The notes beneath the pieces are model-generated. The model was not told where the DNA came from, made no database searches, and saw nothing but the letters and a program-made list of their open reading frames with translations. From Brachyhypopomus gauderio (lineage: Eukaryota; Chordata; Actinopteri; Gymnotiformes; Hypopomidae), in NCBI RefSeq assembly GCF_052324685.1, contig NC_135218.1, positions 22,998,851 through 23,062,850 of the forward strand: a stretch of DNA of 64,000 nucleotides. The letters are read 5' to 3'. The position numbers and the translations under genes are program-made. Positions 1-12,367 of the stretch are shown here, piece by piece (position 1 is the stretch's first letter; each line of letters opens with the position of its first letter).

Positions 1-129
1 GTCAGACGGGTCTGTGCGCATGCCCTGTCTTCACGTCTTCCTCTTGACTAGATAGAGTTGGACAATAATGGACATCACAATGTCTCCTCTGATGTTGGAC
101 CAGCGGTGCTCTCTGTCTGTTCCCATTAG

Positions 130-3100
130 GCCCAACTCCTTCGTGATCATCACGGCCAACCGGGTGATCCACTGCAACACGGAGCTGCCTGAGGAGATGC
201 ACCACTGGATCAGTCTCCTGCAGAAGCCCAAAGGAGACTCCAAGATCGAGGGCCAGGAGTTTGTGCTCAGAGGTCGGTCTCACTGCACCACAGTGAATGG
301 TGATAGTGAATGTATGGCTGCTAACCCCAGGGGCGTGTCTGCTTACGTCTGGGGCGTTGTTGTTCATCTCTGGGGTGTGGCTGCTAACTCCAGGGGCATG
401 GCTACTAACCCCAGGGGCGTGACTAACCCCAGGGGCGTAGCTAACCACAGGGGCGTGGCTACTAACACCAGGGGCGTGTCTGCAAATCTCTGGGACATTG
501 TAATTAATCTCAGGGATCGTGGCTACTAACCCCAGGGGCGTGGCTACTAACCCCAGGGGCGTGACTACTAACCCCAGGGGCGTAGCTAACCCCAGGGGCG
601 TAGCTAACCCCAGGGGTGTGGCTACTAACACCAGGGGCGTGTCTGCTAATCTCTGGGGCATTGTAATTAATCTCAGGGATCGTGGCTACTAACCCCAGGG
701 GCGTGGCTACTAACCCCAGGGGCGTGACTAATCCCAGGGGCGTGGTTACTAACCCCAGGGGTGTGGCTACTAACCCCAGGGGCGTGGCTACTAACCACAG
801 GGGCGTGTCTGCTTACATCTGGGGCGTTGTTGTTCATCTTTGGGGTGTGGCTACTAACCCCAGGGGCGTGGCTACTAACCCCAGGGACGTGGCTAACCCC
901 AGGGGCGTGGCTACTAACCCCAGGGGCGTGGCTACTAACCCCAGGGGCGTGGCTAACCCCATGGGCGTGTCAGGAAGAGCGTTCTCTGTTCACGGGGCTT
1001 GTTTCCGCAGGTTGGGTGCACAAAGAGGTGAAGGCGGGGGCGAAGAGTGGCGCCCCCAAGCTGAAGAAGCGCTGGTTCGTCCTGACGGGCGCCTCCTTAG
1101 ACTACTACAAATCAGCCGAACGCAGCGCCCCCAAGCTGGGCACGCTAGTGCTCAACAGCCTGTGTTCAGTGGTGCAGCCCGACGAGAAGACCAAGGAGAC
1201 CGGTGAGTAGACCGGACCAGGGCGACCCCCAGAGAGACCCACAGAGAGACCCACAGGGCGACCCCCAGGGCGACTCCCAGGGCGACCCCCAGAGAGACCC
1301 ACAGGGCGACGGGTTTTAGTGGCTTCGGCCAGCGGATGTGATGTTGGCGAGTTAGTTTAGAAATTCTCTGCACTCAAGGATGGTGTCGTACAGTAATGGG
1401 GACAAGACATGTGCTCGTGAAACCAGTATCAGTGCCAGTACCAGTACCAGTACCAGTGCATACCAGTTGGATACATTTGGATCCACAGTGGGATTATTTA
1501 TCAAACTCTCTTTCATTATAGGTGTTCATGGTTCATGATCTATTGCATTTGTTCTGCGTTTTGTATCTGTGAATTTCATACAAGTTTGTTTTGTGGTTCT
1601 AACCTACTGTGAACCATGTATTGTTAAATCAGTGTAGAGACTTTCCTCTTCCATTAAACCGAACTGTGTGTGCTGCTGATTTGATTGCTGCTAACGCTGC
1701 AGGATACTGGAACCTCATAGTTCATGGGCGGAAACACTCGTACCGACTGTACACCAAGCAGCTGAACGACGCCATGAGGTGGGCGTCGACCATCCAGGGC
1801 GTCATCGACAACAAGCCGCCAATCGAGACCCCTACACAGCAGCTCATCAGAGACATCAAGGTAAAGGCGGGAACAGAAGCGGTCTGAGTTATCGGCTAAA
1901 CCTGAAACGTGATTATTTTTTCTGAATCATGAAACAGATGAACAGATGAAAAGTCTTAACCTTAAATAAAGGTTTGAACAAAGCTCCTTCCCATGACCTT
2001 TGACCTTTGGCCTCTGTAGGAGAACAGCGTGAACTCCGAGGCGGTGGAGCAGATGTACCGCAGGAACCCCATCCTCAGATATACCCAGCATCCCCTGCAC
2101 TCCCCCCTGCTGCCCCTGCCCTACGGGGAGGTCAGCAGCCACTGTGAGTGTCCGTGACGATGCCCTCCGACCTTGCAGGCAGGAGCTAACGCGTACCCCC
2201 CCCCCTTATCTGTGCACTCTCACAAACACACATTATATTTGACTGTTATGACCTTCCATCTTTCTGTTTATCACACCCCCAACTGCCTGCAGAAAAGATT
2301 CTGTTAATCAGAACCAGAATCAGGTCTGTTGTCTGAAGTGCAGGAGATCATCTGAGGTGAACGGGGAGAAAAATGAAATGAAATGAAATGTGCCGTATTT
2401 TGTCAATTGTGATTTTTACACCCCAATCGAAATTTGTCCTCCGCTTTTAACCCATCTGTGCAGTCAGAACACACACACACACACTACTGATTACTAGAGG
2501 GCTGTGGATCACATGTGCCCAGAGCGGTGGGCAGCCCTAGCCCGGCGCCCGGGGAGCAGTTGGGGTTAGGTGCCTTGCTCAAGGTCACCTCAGTCATGGC
2601 CTCAGGTCTGGGAATCGAACCCACGACCCTCCGGTCACAAGACCACTTCCCTAACCGCCAGGCCATGACTGCAACTGTCTCCTGTCTCTGCTAGTTTTGG
2701 TGTCCAGGGTGTAACCCCTGCCAGAGGGCGGAGGTGAAAGGTCACATCCTCGTGTTCAGGGTGTGAGGAATAAGTAATGATGTTCCTGCCTGTTTGTTGG
2801 TGTCCCACTTCAGTTGTTGGGAGATTGTTCCTAGAAACTTGAGCGGTCACCCGGGCTAAGACGGGGGTTGTTGCTGTTGGCCTGAAATGGGTGAAGGGTG
2901 TGAATTTGTCCCTCTGAAACATTCAGGACATTCAGGTCGTCAGCCAGGTTTTGGTTCCCTCAGTGTGGGTGGAGTGAGTGACGCCGGCTCTTTGTCATTC
3001 ATGATGTATTTCAGGCCTCACTGATGGAGCCGTTGGCTGAAAACCTGCTTTTCTGCTTCTCACTGGAGCTTCTATAAGGCACTCTGGTCTACTTTGTGAG

Positions 3101-5129
3101 TCACTGGTCCGCCTGTACAAGACAATGTCCCCAGTTCTGCAGGTGTCCTCTCTGCCTGATGAAGTCTTAGTCTGGTTGTGAATCATGGCTTGTTATTGTA
3201 GTAAGTGCAGTGGGTCCTGGTTTGGCCCCTTCATATGTCTTCATAAATCTGATGTTCAGTGTTGCAGTGTTAGTCAGTTCATCCAGGTCACCAGCTTAAA
3301 AAATCACTCTAGTTCATAAAAGTCAAAACAGCCTTAGGTATGAACTTAGGTAAGATGAACCAAACAGTGATCAGAGTCCCAGATCTGCTGGGAGAGATTT
3401 TACGTGTTGGGACATTTCATATGCTGTCAAAATTCTGTCAGTTTGTGGTATCATTTTACTCTGCTAAAAGGCCTTAAGGGTTGTGTAACGTGAGCCCTCA
3501 TGTTTTTGTTCCACAACAGTTCTCTGGTTGTGTTACGGTGTGTTGTTCACGTTGGTCACTGGAGGGTGTAAACTCCAACCAGGACGAAAGAAGAAAACTC
3601 TGATGGTGAATGAAATGGCTTACAGTTCATGTCTCCAAGTTCAGGTTGCAGTATTTACGTGCACCGTGACATCTGTACACCAACCTCCATTGATGTAGAA
3701 GCAACTTTCGGCTTTCCTGACATGTTCCGTGGTCCATTCAGTGCAGCCGGAAGCCCAGCAGATGTAATCCACCATTGGGGATGGATTTGGTGAGCCAGGT
3801 TTGGGAAGAAAGAAAGAGCAAGTAGAACATGTTGAGTTGTGGTGGAGCAGCAGAACGTGTTGAGTCATTGTGGAGCAGCAGAACGTGTTGAGTTGTGGTC
3901 GAGCTGCAGAACGTGTTGAGTCGTGGTGGAGCAGCAGAACGTGTTGAGTCATTGTGGAGCAGCAGAACGTGTTGAGTTGTGGTCGAGCTGCAGAACGTGT
4001 TGAGTCGTGGTGGAGCAGCAGAGCGTGTTGAGTCGTGGTGGAGCAGCAGAACGTATTGAGTCATGGTGGAGCAGCAGAACGTGTTGAGTCGTGGTGGAGC
4101 AACAGAACGTGTTGAGTTGTGGTCGAGCTGCAGAACGTGTTGAGTCGTGGTCGAGCTGCAGAACGTGTTGAGTCGTGGTGGAGCAACAGAATGTGTTGAG
4201 TCATGGTGGAGCAGCAGAACGTGTTGAGTCGTGGTGGAGCAACAGAACGTGTTGAGTCATGGGTTCGTCCTGTTTTGGCCAGGAGAGCCGATGGTCAGTT
4301 CCACACCCTCACTGACGGAGCGACACTAGCATGACCTCAGGCTCCCCTGACAGCTTCTGTTCCTCTTGTGAAAACTGGTGAAAACCCACTTGGAGTGGAT
4401 GGCCCGATTTTAAACAGCTATTACTCAAATAAAGTACCAGTACGTCTCCTGGTTCTTACTGCTCTCCTTCTCTGGCAGTGCATAAAGGGAAGGGCTACGG
4501 CAGTCTCCAGGACGAGGCGGTGAGGATCTTCAACTCGCTGCAGGAGATGGAGATCGTGGCAGACCCCATCGCCATCATCCAGGGCATCCTGCAGACCTGC
4601 CACGACCTGAAGCCCCTCCGCGATGAGGTCTACTGTCAGCTGATCAAGCAGACCAATCACGTGCCTCAGCCCAACAGCCCAGCCAATCGCGCGCACTGGC
4701 ACCTGCTGACCTGCATGAGCTGCACCTTCCTGCCCAGTCGTGCCATACTGCGCTACCTCAGATTCCACCTCAAGAGGTAAGCAGTATCTTCTGTTGCCCT
4801 TTATCGATGTCTGGACCGGCCCACCCTGCTGTACGTCTGTGGTAATACTGATATCGTGAGAGAACGCACTGTTCAGGTTTCTTGTTCTGAGCGGAGAACT
4901 GTAATCTGACTCTCAGGGTCAGGGAGCGTTACCCGGGCACCGAGATCGAGCGCTACTCCCACTTCATCAGTGAGTCCCTGAAGAAGACCAAGACGAGGGA
5001 GTTTGTGCCCTCTCAGGAGGAGATCGCCGCCCTGCTGACCAGGCAGGAGATGAGCACCACGGTGTACTGCCACGGTGGAGGGTCCTGCAAGATCTCCATC
5101 AACTCTCACACAACTGCAGGAGAGGTGAG

Positions 5130-5212
<83 letters not shown>

Positions 5213-5217
5213 GAAAC

Positions 5218-5264
<47 letters not shown>

Positions 5265-7865
5265 TCATGGGCACACTTTTTGCACCACACCATCACCCTC
5301 AGCATCTTCACAGTGTTCATGCGTTTCTGATGTTGTGCACCTTTCTGCAGGTGGTGGAGAAGCTGATTCGTGGTTTGGCCATGGACACCAGCCGCAACTT
5401 ATTCTCTTTGTTCGAGCACAACAAGGTGGAGAGTCGTGCCATGGAGAGCCGCGTGATCGTAGCGGACATGCTGGCTAAGTTTGAGAGGTACACACGACTG
5501 TGACCATGCCTCATTACACATTACTACGCCACTACACTCACATAGTGGATCATTTCAGAAAGCTGTACAAATATCATAATATAACCTATAACCTATAACC
5601 TATATCTATCAGGAAGACCACCATGGATAACATCTGGTGAATGGTTCTACAGGAACTGAGTCCACTGAGCTAGTTTGGTAAAGCACTTGTGCTTATATGT
5701 GAGAGAAACTGACTGTAGGCACGGTGGCCTCTGATTGCAGGCTGGCAGGGAGTGAGGAAGAGGAGGAGGAAGGTCCCTGGCGGCTTTATTTTAAACTCTA
5801 CTGCTTCCTGGATGTGGAGAGTGTGCCCAGAGAGGGGGTGGAGTTTGCCTTCCTGTTTGAACAGGTGAATGTTTTATGAACTCGGAAAACAATCAAATCG
5901 CGTGATAAACAGAGACAGGAATGAATTCCACGACAATGAACAACAACCAAGCAACCGATCGTTCTTTTCTGCGTCTCCTTATCATCCCACCCTCTCCCCG
6001 TCTCCCTCTCTCACCCTCTCTCTCTCTCATTTTCTCTCCCTCCCTCCCTCCATCTCTCTCCCCTCCCAGGCTCATGAGAGTCTGATCAGTGGTCACTTCC
6101 CCGCCCCGGAGGAGACCCTGCAGCACCTGGCCGCCTTGCGTCTGCAGTACATCCACGGTGACGTGGCGCGCACACCCTGGAGTCTGAGCAGCGTCTACCC
6201 GGTCGGGCGTCTGCGCACACGCATCCTCCAGTCCACCAAGGCGGGCGGGTCGGGCGTGCCGGGGGCCGTGAGCGTGGGGCCCGGAGGCCACACCCTGGAG
6301 CGGCGGAGGGCCAACTTCCTGGACGGGACCCTGCGGCGGAGCTTCAAGACGGGCTCTCTGAAGAAGCAGAAGGCGGAGGAGGAGCAGATGCTGGAGATGT
6401 TTGTGAAGGAGGAGATGTCGGCCACGCTGACCAGCGTGCTGGAGAAGTGGAACCGCCTGCAGGGGATGCCGCAGCACCAGGCCATGCTGAACTACATGAG
6501 CCTGGTGAAGGAGTGGCCCGGTTACGGCTCCACCCTGTTCGACGTGGAGGTGAGGCTCTGTCCCGCGGGGCAGCACCAGTGTGGGACGTGATGGAGGAGT
6601 TGTCTTTAGTTCAGGCACAAGACGCCTGTTGCTGAGTGACTCGGCTGACGCTACAGATTAAGCTGGACGCTGTTCTGTTGGACAGCAGAGTGCTGTGGAA
6701 ACCGTGGCCCAGACAGGCTCACAGGTCTGGAGTGGGGACGGGTGTGATGTTGGCACCGTTTCTTCTGTTGGACAGCACCGCTCCCTGGATCACGGGAGAC
6801 GAGACAGTGAATCAGATGCAGGAAATGTTGAAAACGTAAAAACATAGAAAAACACTAAAAAACATAAAAAAACAAAAAACAGAAAATGTAGAAAACATGG
6901 AAAACATACAGGATGCTTAAAATTAGCACAGGGCTTTCAGCTTCAACAGTGCCTCCAACTGGCTTATTTCCTGTGTGTGTGTATGTGTGTGTGAGTGCAT
7001 GTGTGTGTGTTTTGGATGTGTCATACATGAATACTATTGCTGAATAAATAAGTGATCAGTAAAGTGTATTAAGGCTTGTTAAACATGCCCCCCTGCAGTG
7101 TAAAGAAGGAGGCTTCCCCCATGACCTGTGGCTCGGCGTGAGCGCGGAGAACGTGTCTGTGTACAAGAGAGGAGAGCCGCGGCCCCTGGAGACCTTCCAG
7201 TACGAGCACATCGTCTTCTTTGGTGCCCCACAGCCCAGCACCTACAAGATCACCGTCGACGAGAGGGAGATGTTTTTTGAAACTTCTCAGGTGAGCATGT
7301 CAACTCCAGCTCTGCCTTCCAGTCGTTTCCGTTTATATCCTAAAATATGAGTTGAACAACCTTTGCTGACTGACCTGGATAAAGCGTGGCTCTCTTTAAA
7401 GTAGAGCTTTACCTGAACACAGAGATCATTTGAATAATGCGGATTCTTAAAGGTACAGTCAGCGATTTGAACGCTGAATCTAGCTGAAAACTCAACAGCT
7501 AGACAAAGACAGATAGCTACTGTACTCAAACACCTCCTGTGCTCAAATACCTTCTGCACTCAAATACTTCAGTTCACCCCTCCCTCCAAAGAATCATGTG
7601 CTTTTTACGTAATCTTGCTGCTTGAATGCAAGGACAATTCTGCAGATATTACAAAAAGTTTTCTGGCTTGAAATCACTGACTGTACTCTTAACCTCACTG
7701 ATGTGTTTCATTAGTCAAGTCCCTGGAATTGACAACTGCCCGTGTGTGTTTCTCCTACAGGTGGGTGAAATCACCAAGATCATGAAGGCGTACATCAACA
7801 TGATTGTTAAGAAGCGTTGCAGCGTCATGTCCGTGACGAGCTCCAGCAGTGCCTGGATCAGGTGA
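130..7865 (+). CDS. plekhh1: PLEKHH-family PH-MyTH4-FERM protein, 3' part (plekhh1-like)
   Basis: Exons read by homology and GT-AG sites: 130-272, 1011-1202, 1703-1860, 2020-2143, 4479-4776, 4917-5124, 5351-5487, 5741-5864, 6070-6549, 7099-7290, 7761-7865. From base 131 they give 719 codons plus TGA in one frame; base 130 is the third base of a codon begun upstream. Order: end of a first PH domain (NSFVIITANRVIHC), a second PH domain (KKRWFVLTGASLDYYK; YWNLIVHGRKHSYRLY), a MyTH4 domain (RIFNSLQEMEIVADP, LRDEVYCQLIKQTNH), then a FERM domain to the C-terminus (TVYCHGGGSCKISINSHTTA in F1, the F2 part in the 480-bp exon, and an F3 ending SSSSAWIR). There is no myosin motor. PLEKHH proteins bind phosphoinositides and act at the actin-rich cell cortex (family knowledge). 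PLEKHH1 versus PLEKHH2 is not settled by what is visible. The exon 130-272 donor (GTCGGT) is weak. Confidence 0.88.
308..985. repeat. Minisatellite, about 21-bp unit, in a plekhh intron
   Basis: Tandem units of the type GGCGTGGCTACTAACCCCAG fill most of the intron between the two PH-coding exons. A longer block that includes an ATTGTAATTAATCTCAGGG segment recurs near 495 and 663. A second block with GGGGCGTTGTTGTTCATCT recurs near 350 and 822. The array therefore has higher-order structure. Because 21 is a multiple of three it produces spurious open frames on both strands. Confidence 0.93.
1206..1312. repeat. Short GC-rich tandem repeat (CCCAGAGAGACCCACAGGGC)
   Basis: Just inside the intron after the 1011-1202 exon, alternating units of CCCAGAGAGACCCA and CAGGGCGAC(C)CC run for about 105 bases. 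A separate short CCAGTA-hexamer tract lies at 1430-1460. Confidence 0.8.
2371..2672 (-). mobile_element. tRNA-derived SINE
   Basis: Read on the minus strand, the element starts near 2672 with a tRNA-like head. It has an A-box-like TGGCCTGGCGGTTAGG at about 2650-2665 and a perfect B-box GGTTCGATTCC at 2611-2621. A GC-rich body and a short GT run follow, ending in a (CATTT)n tail at 2371-2390. Internal pol III promoter boxes plus a simple-repeat tail are the hallmarks of a SINE. Part of the same body recurs near 59937-59973. It sits in the plekhh intron between exons 2020-2143 and 4479-4776. Confidence 0.8.
3835..4262. repeat. Minisatellite, 28-bp unit, about 15 copies
   Basis: Units begin GAGCAGCAGAACGTGTTGAG and end TCGTGGTG, with variants (GAGCTGCAG, GAGCAACAG, TCATGGTG, TTGTGGTC). 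The array sits in the plekhh intron just before the MyTH4 exon (4479). Open frames across it on the minus strand are repeat artefacts. Confidence 0.92.
5129..5262. repeat. (GA)n microsatellite with AAACAGACA interruptions
   Basis: GA dinucleotides run for about 130 bases, broken twice by GAAACAGACAGAGA. The tract starts within five bases of the splice donor of exon 4917-5124 (GAG then GTGAGA). Confidence 0.95.
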
Positions 7866-10116
7866 TCGACACCAGCCAATCGGATCACAGCTTCCCTTGA
7901 GAAGGCGGAGCACTGATGAGACAGAGGGAGTGTCCGTGTTTGATTGAGAAACATGACCAGACGTGTGCTAACCATGGATGAGAGAAGTGAGAAAGAGAGA
8001 GAGACACAGAGAGAGAGATGAACACTATCAGATCCCACCTCAGATCAAACTCTTTGTCTTATCTACCCAGAATGCAACACTGCACTGCTGCCTGTTTCGT
8101 ACTAATGATTTAGGACTAGTTGCCTCACTACAAAGCACAAGCAGACCTGTCACAGTCACTGTAAGCCCTGCGGCCCCCAGGGGCCCTTCTCCACTGCCAG
8201 CACCAGCCGGTCTCCTCTCTCTCCTCTTTCACACCAGCCTTCCATTACGGACTCCTCTGTGTAAGTGATCAGGTGTTGGGAGATGTTACCTCCAGCTGTG
8301 TCCCAGAGACCCGACACGTGTGTGAGCTTGTGCTCCTGCGTCTCCTCTCATTCTCCCGTCACTACGCTGGCGACACACACGTGGACTCTCCCCCCTATCA
8401 GACACGTGCAGAGCCATTTTGTAATGCCGTGGCCCCTGGCGGCCATCTTGTGAGCTCCTGCGTCAGTGTCAGCATAAGTCAGCCAGGAGATCCGTACATC
8501 TCTTGACACGTATGTCCTGGGACTGACCAGAGATCAGACGAACAGAGACAACCTGGAGAGCCATTGTAAACAGCAACTGATGTGACTGTTCTGATGTCAG
8601 TGTGCTTTCAAAGCTCCTCACACAGTACTGTCAAACTAAAACATTATATTTTATATTCCATTGAAAATCAGTATATTCCACTCAACAGCCTGTGAGGTGA
8701 GAAAAAATACATTTTGGGATGCTAAACTAATATCAACTCTGCAAGTGAAACTCTTTAGTATACGTATAGACATGTATAAAATTCTATATTCAGTACCAGG
8801 GCACAATAGTGTTCAGTGACAGAACTTCAGTCACTCTACAGAAAACCTGCACATCCATCTTGAAAGCCACTAGATACCTCTGAGTCCTCCGTGGGGCAGG
8901 CCAAACCAACTCAGTACTGGGATAAATCATGTCAGTATTACACCAAGCAAGGCCGAGCCTAACCAACCAGCATTCAGATACGAACCAACGGTCCAATCAG
9001 GACGACTTTTAGCAAATCTGTTGTGCACCATGTGACATCTATTTTAAAAAAGAAAGGACGTTAAGAATTAGCCTTTATTAAGTGTGAGCTAAGCTACTGG
9101 ACTCTAACTCAACATAACTACTAAACCCAACACTAAACGTGTATTCAGAAGAACAGAAAATGTCCACAATTTTTTATGTTATTATTCAGTCCCAGGGGAC
9201 ACAGAGATGGTTTGAGGGTATGGTTTTCTGACATAACCAAGGACAAACAGCATGTATAAAACTTGAGGTGTAAAAGCACTTATTTAAAGAACCACTATGT
9301 TTAAAGTCAGACATCCTTTACATTAAACAACTGCTCCAGAGGTGAAAAATACCAACATTATATCATGGTAAAAAAAAAAGACTTCATAATAAAATTGATT
9401 ACAATTTTTCCAAGTTACCATAGGTTCTCAGTTTGCAAGTGACATAATCTAAATGTTATCTTGGCTTGAGACACTGATCTAAGTACTATCGTATGGAGGC
9501 TTCAAACGGTCACACCCTGCAGTCAGTTTAAATGTACACTCACCTCAAATGGGACATAGCCAGGGTGAGTTAGCATGGCGTGGCTCTCACGTATGGCAGA
9601 GCTGCCTTTACGGGTCACGTTCTCCTGTAATCGTGTACAGGACAAACCCAGAGGCAGAAACACCGCACAGTAAACACACATTAACATGACGTCTGCTCAC
9701 GCTGATGACTGTCCGCTCAACACTCAGAAGTCCAAGTATGCTTGTACAGTTCTGTTTGTTTTTTAATATAAAACTGTATCTGGTGTGATTGTGCTGTTTG
9801 ATATGCAATTATATTTGTCAGTGTAATGCAAGTTCCTCTGTGTGTGTCTGACAGCTTTTAAGTTGAAGGATGAAACAAAGTGAAATTAGCAAAACAAAGG
9901 TTACGATGCGGAGAATAAAGTGTATGTGGTGCTGCTTGTTATGGGTGGGTGTTGTGATTGTCCTTTAAGGCACCAAAAGGTGTTTGTGGGGTGGAGAAGG
10001 GTGGATGTAGGCATATATTACTCATATTTAAGATATTAACAGAATGAGGAAGGGAGTTTAAGAGACAAGAGTCATTATTGCTGACCTGGGACCCTCCGAT
10101 ATCCAAACCTCCACCA

Positions 10117-10138
10117 TTGTGTGTGTGTGCGTGTGCGC

Positions 10139-10177
<39 letters not shown>

Positions 10178-10284
10178 TGGGGGAAGACGTTAATGCCACA
10201 TCGTTGTGTGTTGCCTCACATTTAAGAGAAAAGGCATTTATGAGACATTCTGGGACGTTTACACTTACTTGAGCAGTATATGTT

Positions 10285-10349
<65 letters not shown>

Positions 10350-10410
10350 CGTTTACAGTAAATAGACTTACATGCATGCAAACGTACTGAGATTCTTGCT
10401 CAGATACATG

Positions 10411-10446
<36 letters not shown>
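10117..10446. repeat. Cluster of three GT/CA microsatellites
   Basis: A GT tract with a GTGTGCGCGT imperfection lies at 10117-10173. Pure CA tracts follow at 10289-10344 and 10414-10446. The orientation switches from GT to CA on the + strand within about 120 bases. Confidence 0.97.
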
Positions 10447-10448
<2 letters not shown>

Positions 10449-11027
10449 TATGTGGGTGGTCCTTTCTCTTTGACTCTTTACTGTAGGGTCCTTGCTTAGC
10501 TGCAGGCAGCCAAAAAGGGCCTGAATGTAAATCTTACTCATTGCTGTTGATATATTACTATATAAAGAATACAAATAATAATACCTGCTTGTTTAAAAGA
10601 GAGATTTTGTTTTTGTTTTTGTTGTTGAGTTTTTTGTTTTTTGTAACTGGCTTTACAAAATGCTTTAATAAATTATTGGAATTTATCACAGGAGTAATAT
10701 ATTTGTGTAATTTTGTGTGATGTCATGTGGACTTAAATGTGTGACAGTGATGGTGTAATTGTACAATTTTGGTTTTAAAATGTTAGCACACACTGGAAGC
10801 TAAGTCTTTTCATAGTAGTTAATTGTTGTGTAAGTGTTCGGAAACATCTGAAAATGACAGTATATTACAATATACAAAACCAAGCAATATTCATAAACCT
10901 CAAAATGAGTGCAGCTTGCAGGACAGATCATTAGTATCAGCTGAGATTTACTTCTTTCTGTTGCCAGATTATACTTGCACAACTCTGATGCACATTTCCC
11001 ATTGCTGAGGGGCAATGGAGGGATGAC

Positions 11028-11330
11028 ATGTTTCTCACGTGTGATAGGACAGCCTTGCTGGTGATGTGTTACTCACGTGTACCAGGACAGCCTTGCTGGC
11101 GATGTGTTACTCACGTGCGCCAGGACAGCCTTGCTGGTGACATGAATCCCACGTGCGCCAGGACAGCCCTGCTGGTGACGTGTTTCTCACGTGCACCAGG
11201 ACAGCCCTGCTGGTGACGTGTTTCTAACGTGCACCAGGACAGTCCTGCTGGTGACGTGTTTCTCACGTGCGCCAGGACAGCCCTGCTGGTGACGTCTTTC
11301 TTATGTGTGTCAGGACAGCCTTGCTGGTAG
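11028..11330. repeat. Minisatellite, about 38-bp unit, about 8 copies
   Basis: Units carry GTGACGTGTTTCTCACGTGC followed by (A/G)CCAGGACAGCCCTGCTG. Each unit contains a CACGTG E-box-like core. Copies diverge at several positions, and the last (near 11300) is degenerate. Confidence 0.9.
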
Positions 11331-11897
11331 AAGGTGTCACAGACATGGTATAAATGACTAACACAGCTAATGCAACCCCAATGGATCACCATGCCACCTG
11401 TGCAAACAACAGAGGAGAACCAGGAATCACAAAAGCAGATCTCCACTCTGCATCCTACCAACATGGGACACTTTGACTCATCAATCCATGGCAACATATT
11501 TGGCCTTGTGAGCTTCCTGCTCTAGTCTGAAAATCATTTCCATAACATATTTTCTACGTTCTTCTCATATGTTTTTAAAATATTGACCTTTGTAGTTAAG
11601 GCTACATACCGTCTTTTCTTTCCGTGCGCAATAATTTCTAATAAAATATTTATTAGACAAACATATTGTCATGTTTACAGCAACATTGCATTTCAAACCT
11701 TTAGTTGGTCTAAATTTCAAACGGGTTTTTAAGCAGAATTCTTTAGAAATATGACATCATACAGGTAAAAATGTTTGAATATGGATCGTTCGTGCAGTGT
11801 AGAGCACATCAGACTCACGAAATAACGAAATATCATCAGCTTGACTCACATCCATGAGACGATTTTAATTTATAGTGGATTATGACTAAAATATCCT

Positions 11898-11969
11898 CAT
11901 CATTAAAGTTAAACAAGTCAAATAAATCAAATATATTTGAGTTATTTGACTTGTTTAACTTTAATGATG
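11898..11969. repeat. Perfect 28-bp inverted repeat with 16-base loop
   Basis: The left arm at 11898-11925 begins CATCATTAAAGTTAAACAAG. The right arm at 11942-11969 is its exact reverse complement. The loop is ATCAAATATATTTGAG. The arms are AT-rich and could extrude a cruciform. It lies about 400 bases upstream of the pttg1ip start codon. Confidence 0.95.
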
Positions 11970-12367
11970 TACAAGTAATATTTCAGATGGATATAAGATG
12001 TTTGGCGGTTGCATAGCTATCACTAGATATGTTGGACATCTCATTTCTGGCCGTAGGATACACAATCGTCGCTTATCGATTAAAATGCTATAATGCAGTT
12101 CTTAAACTACAGAACCTCAGGCGTAAACAAACAAACAAACAAACAAATAAATAAATAAATAAATAAACAGAAAGTGTTTCTGACGGAGATCATGTGACCA
12201 CGTAACCCAGCCCATTTGGCCCAAAGTAGAAACTTGTTATGCGGAAAGTGTGCTGGTAACAGGCGAGTAGAAGCGCATGTCCAATTCTGCTAATGTGATT
12301 TTCTTAAGGTGAAACAAACCTCTGGGACAAATATTGCGTTTGGCTTTAGAGTTTTAAAAAGAAAAAC

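Larger units (their letters stand above)
7866..12367. other. plekhh 3' UTR and plekhh-pttg1ip intergenic region
   Basis: I see no further coding exon here. Poly(A) signal candidates AATAAA on + lie at 9388-9393, 9914-9919 and 10667-10672, and I cannot say which is used. The region also holds GT/CA microsatellites at 10117-10446, a 38-bp minisatellite at 11028-11330, a perfect inverted repeat at 11898-11969 and AAAC/AAAT tetranucleotide runs at 12123-12170. The last 200 bases should contain the pttg1ip promoter, but there is no obvious TATA box or CpG island. Confidence 0.7.

Noticed and set aside
68-529. 153-codon frame at the left end
   Set aside because: Only 131-272 is PLEKHH coding sequence; the rest is minisatellite read-through past the splice donor.
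2600-2672. A genuine tRNA gene
   Set aside because: A and B boxes are present, but the sequence does not fold as a full cloverleaf in my reading and continues into a SINE body with a (CATTT)n tail.
5005-5478. 157-codon frame rich in Arg-Glu
   Set aside because: It joins exon 4917-5124 to the GA microsatellite and an out-of-frame piece of the next exon.
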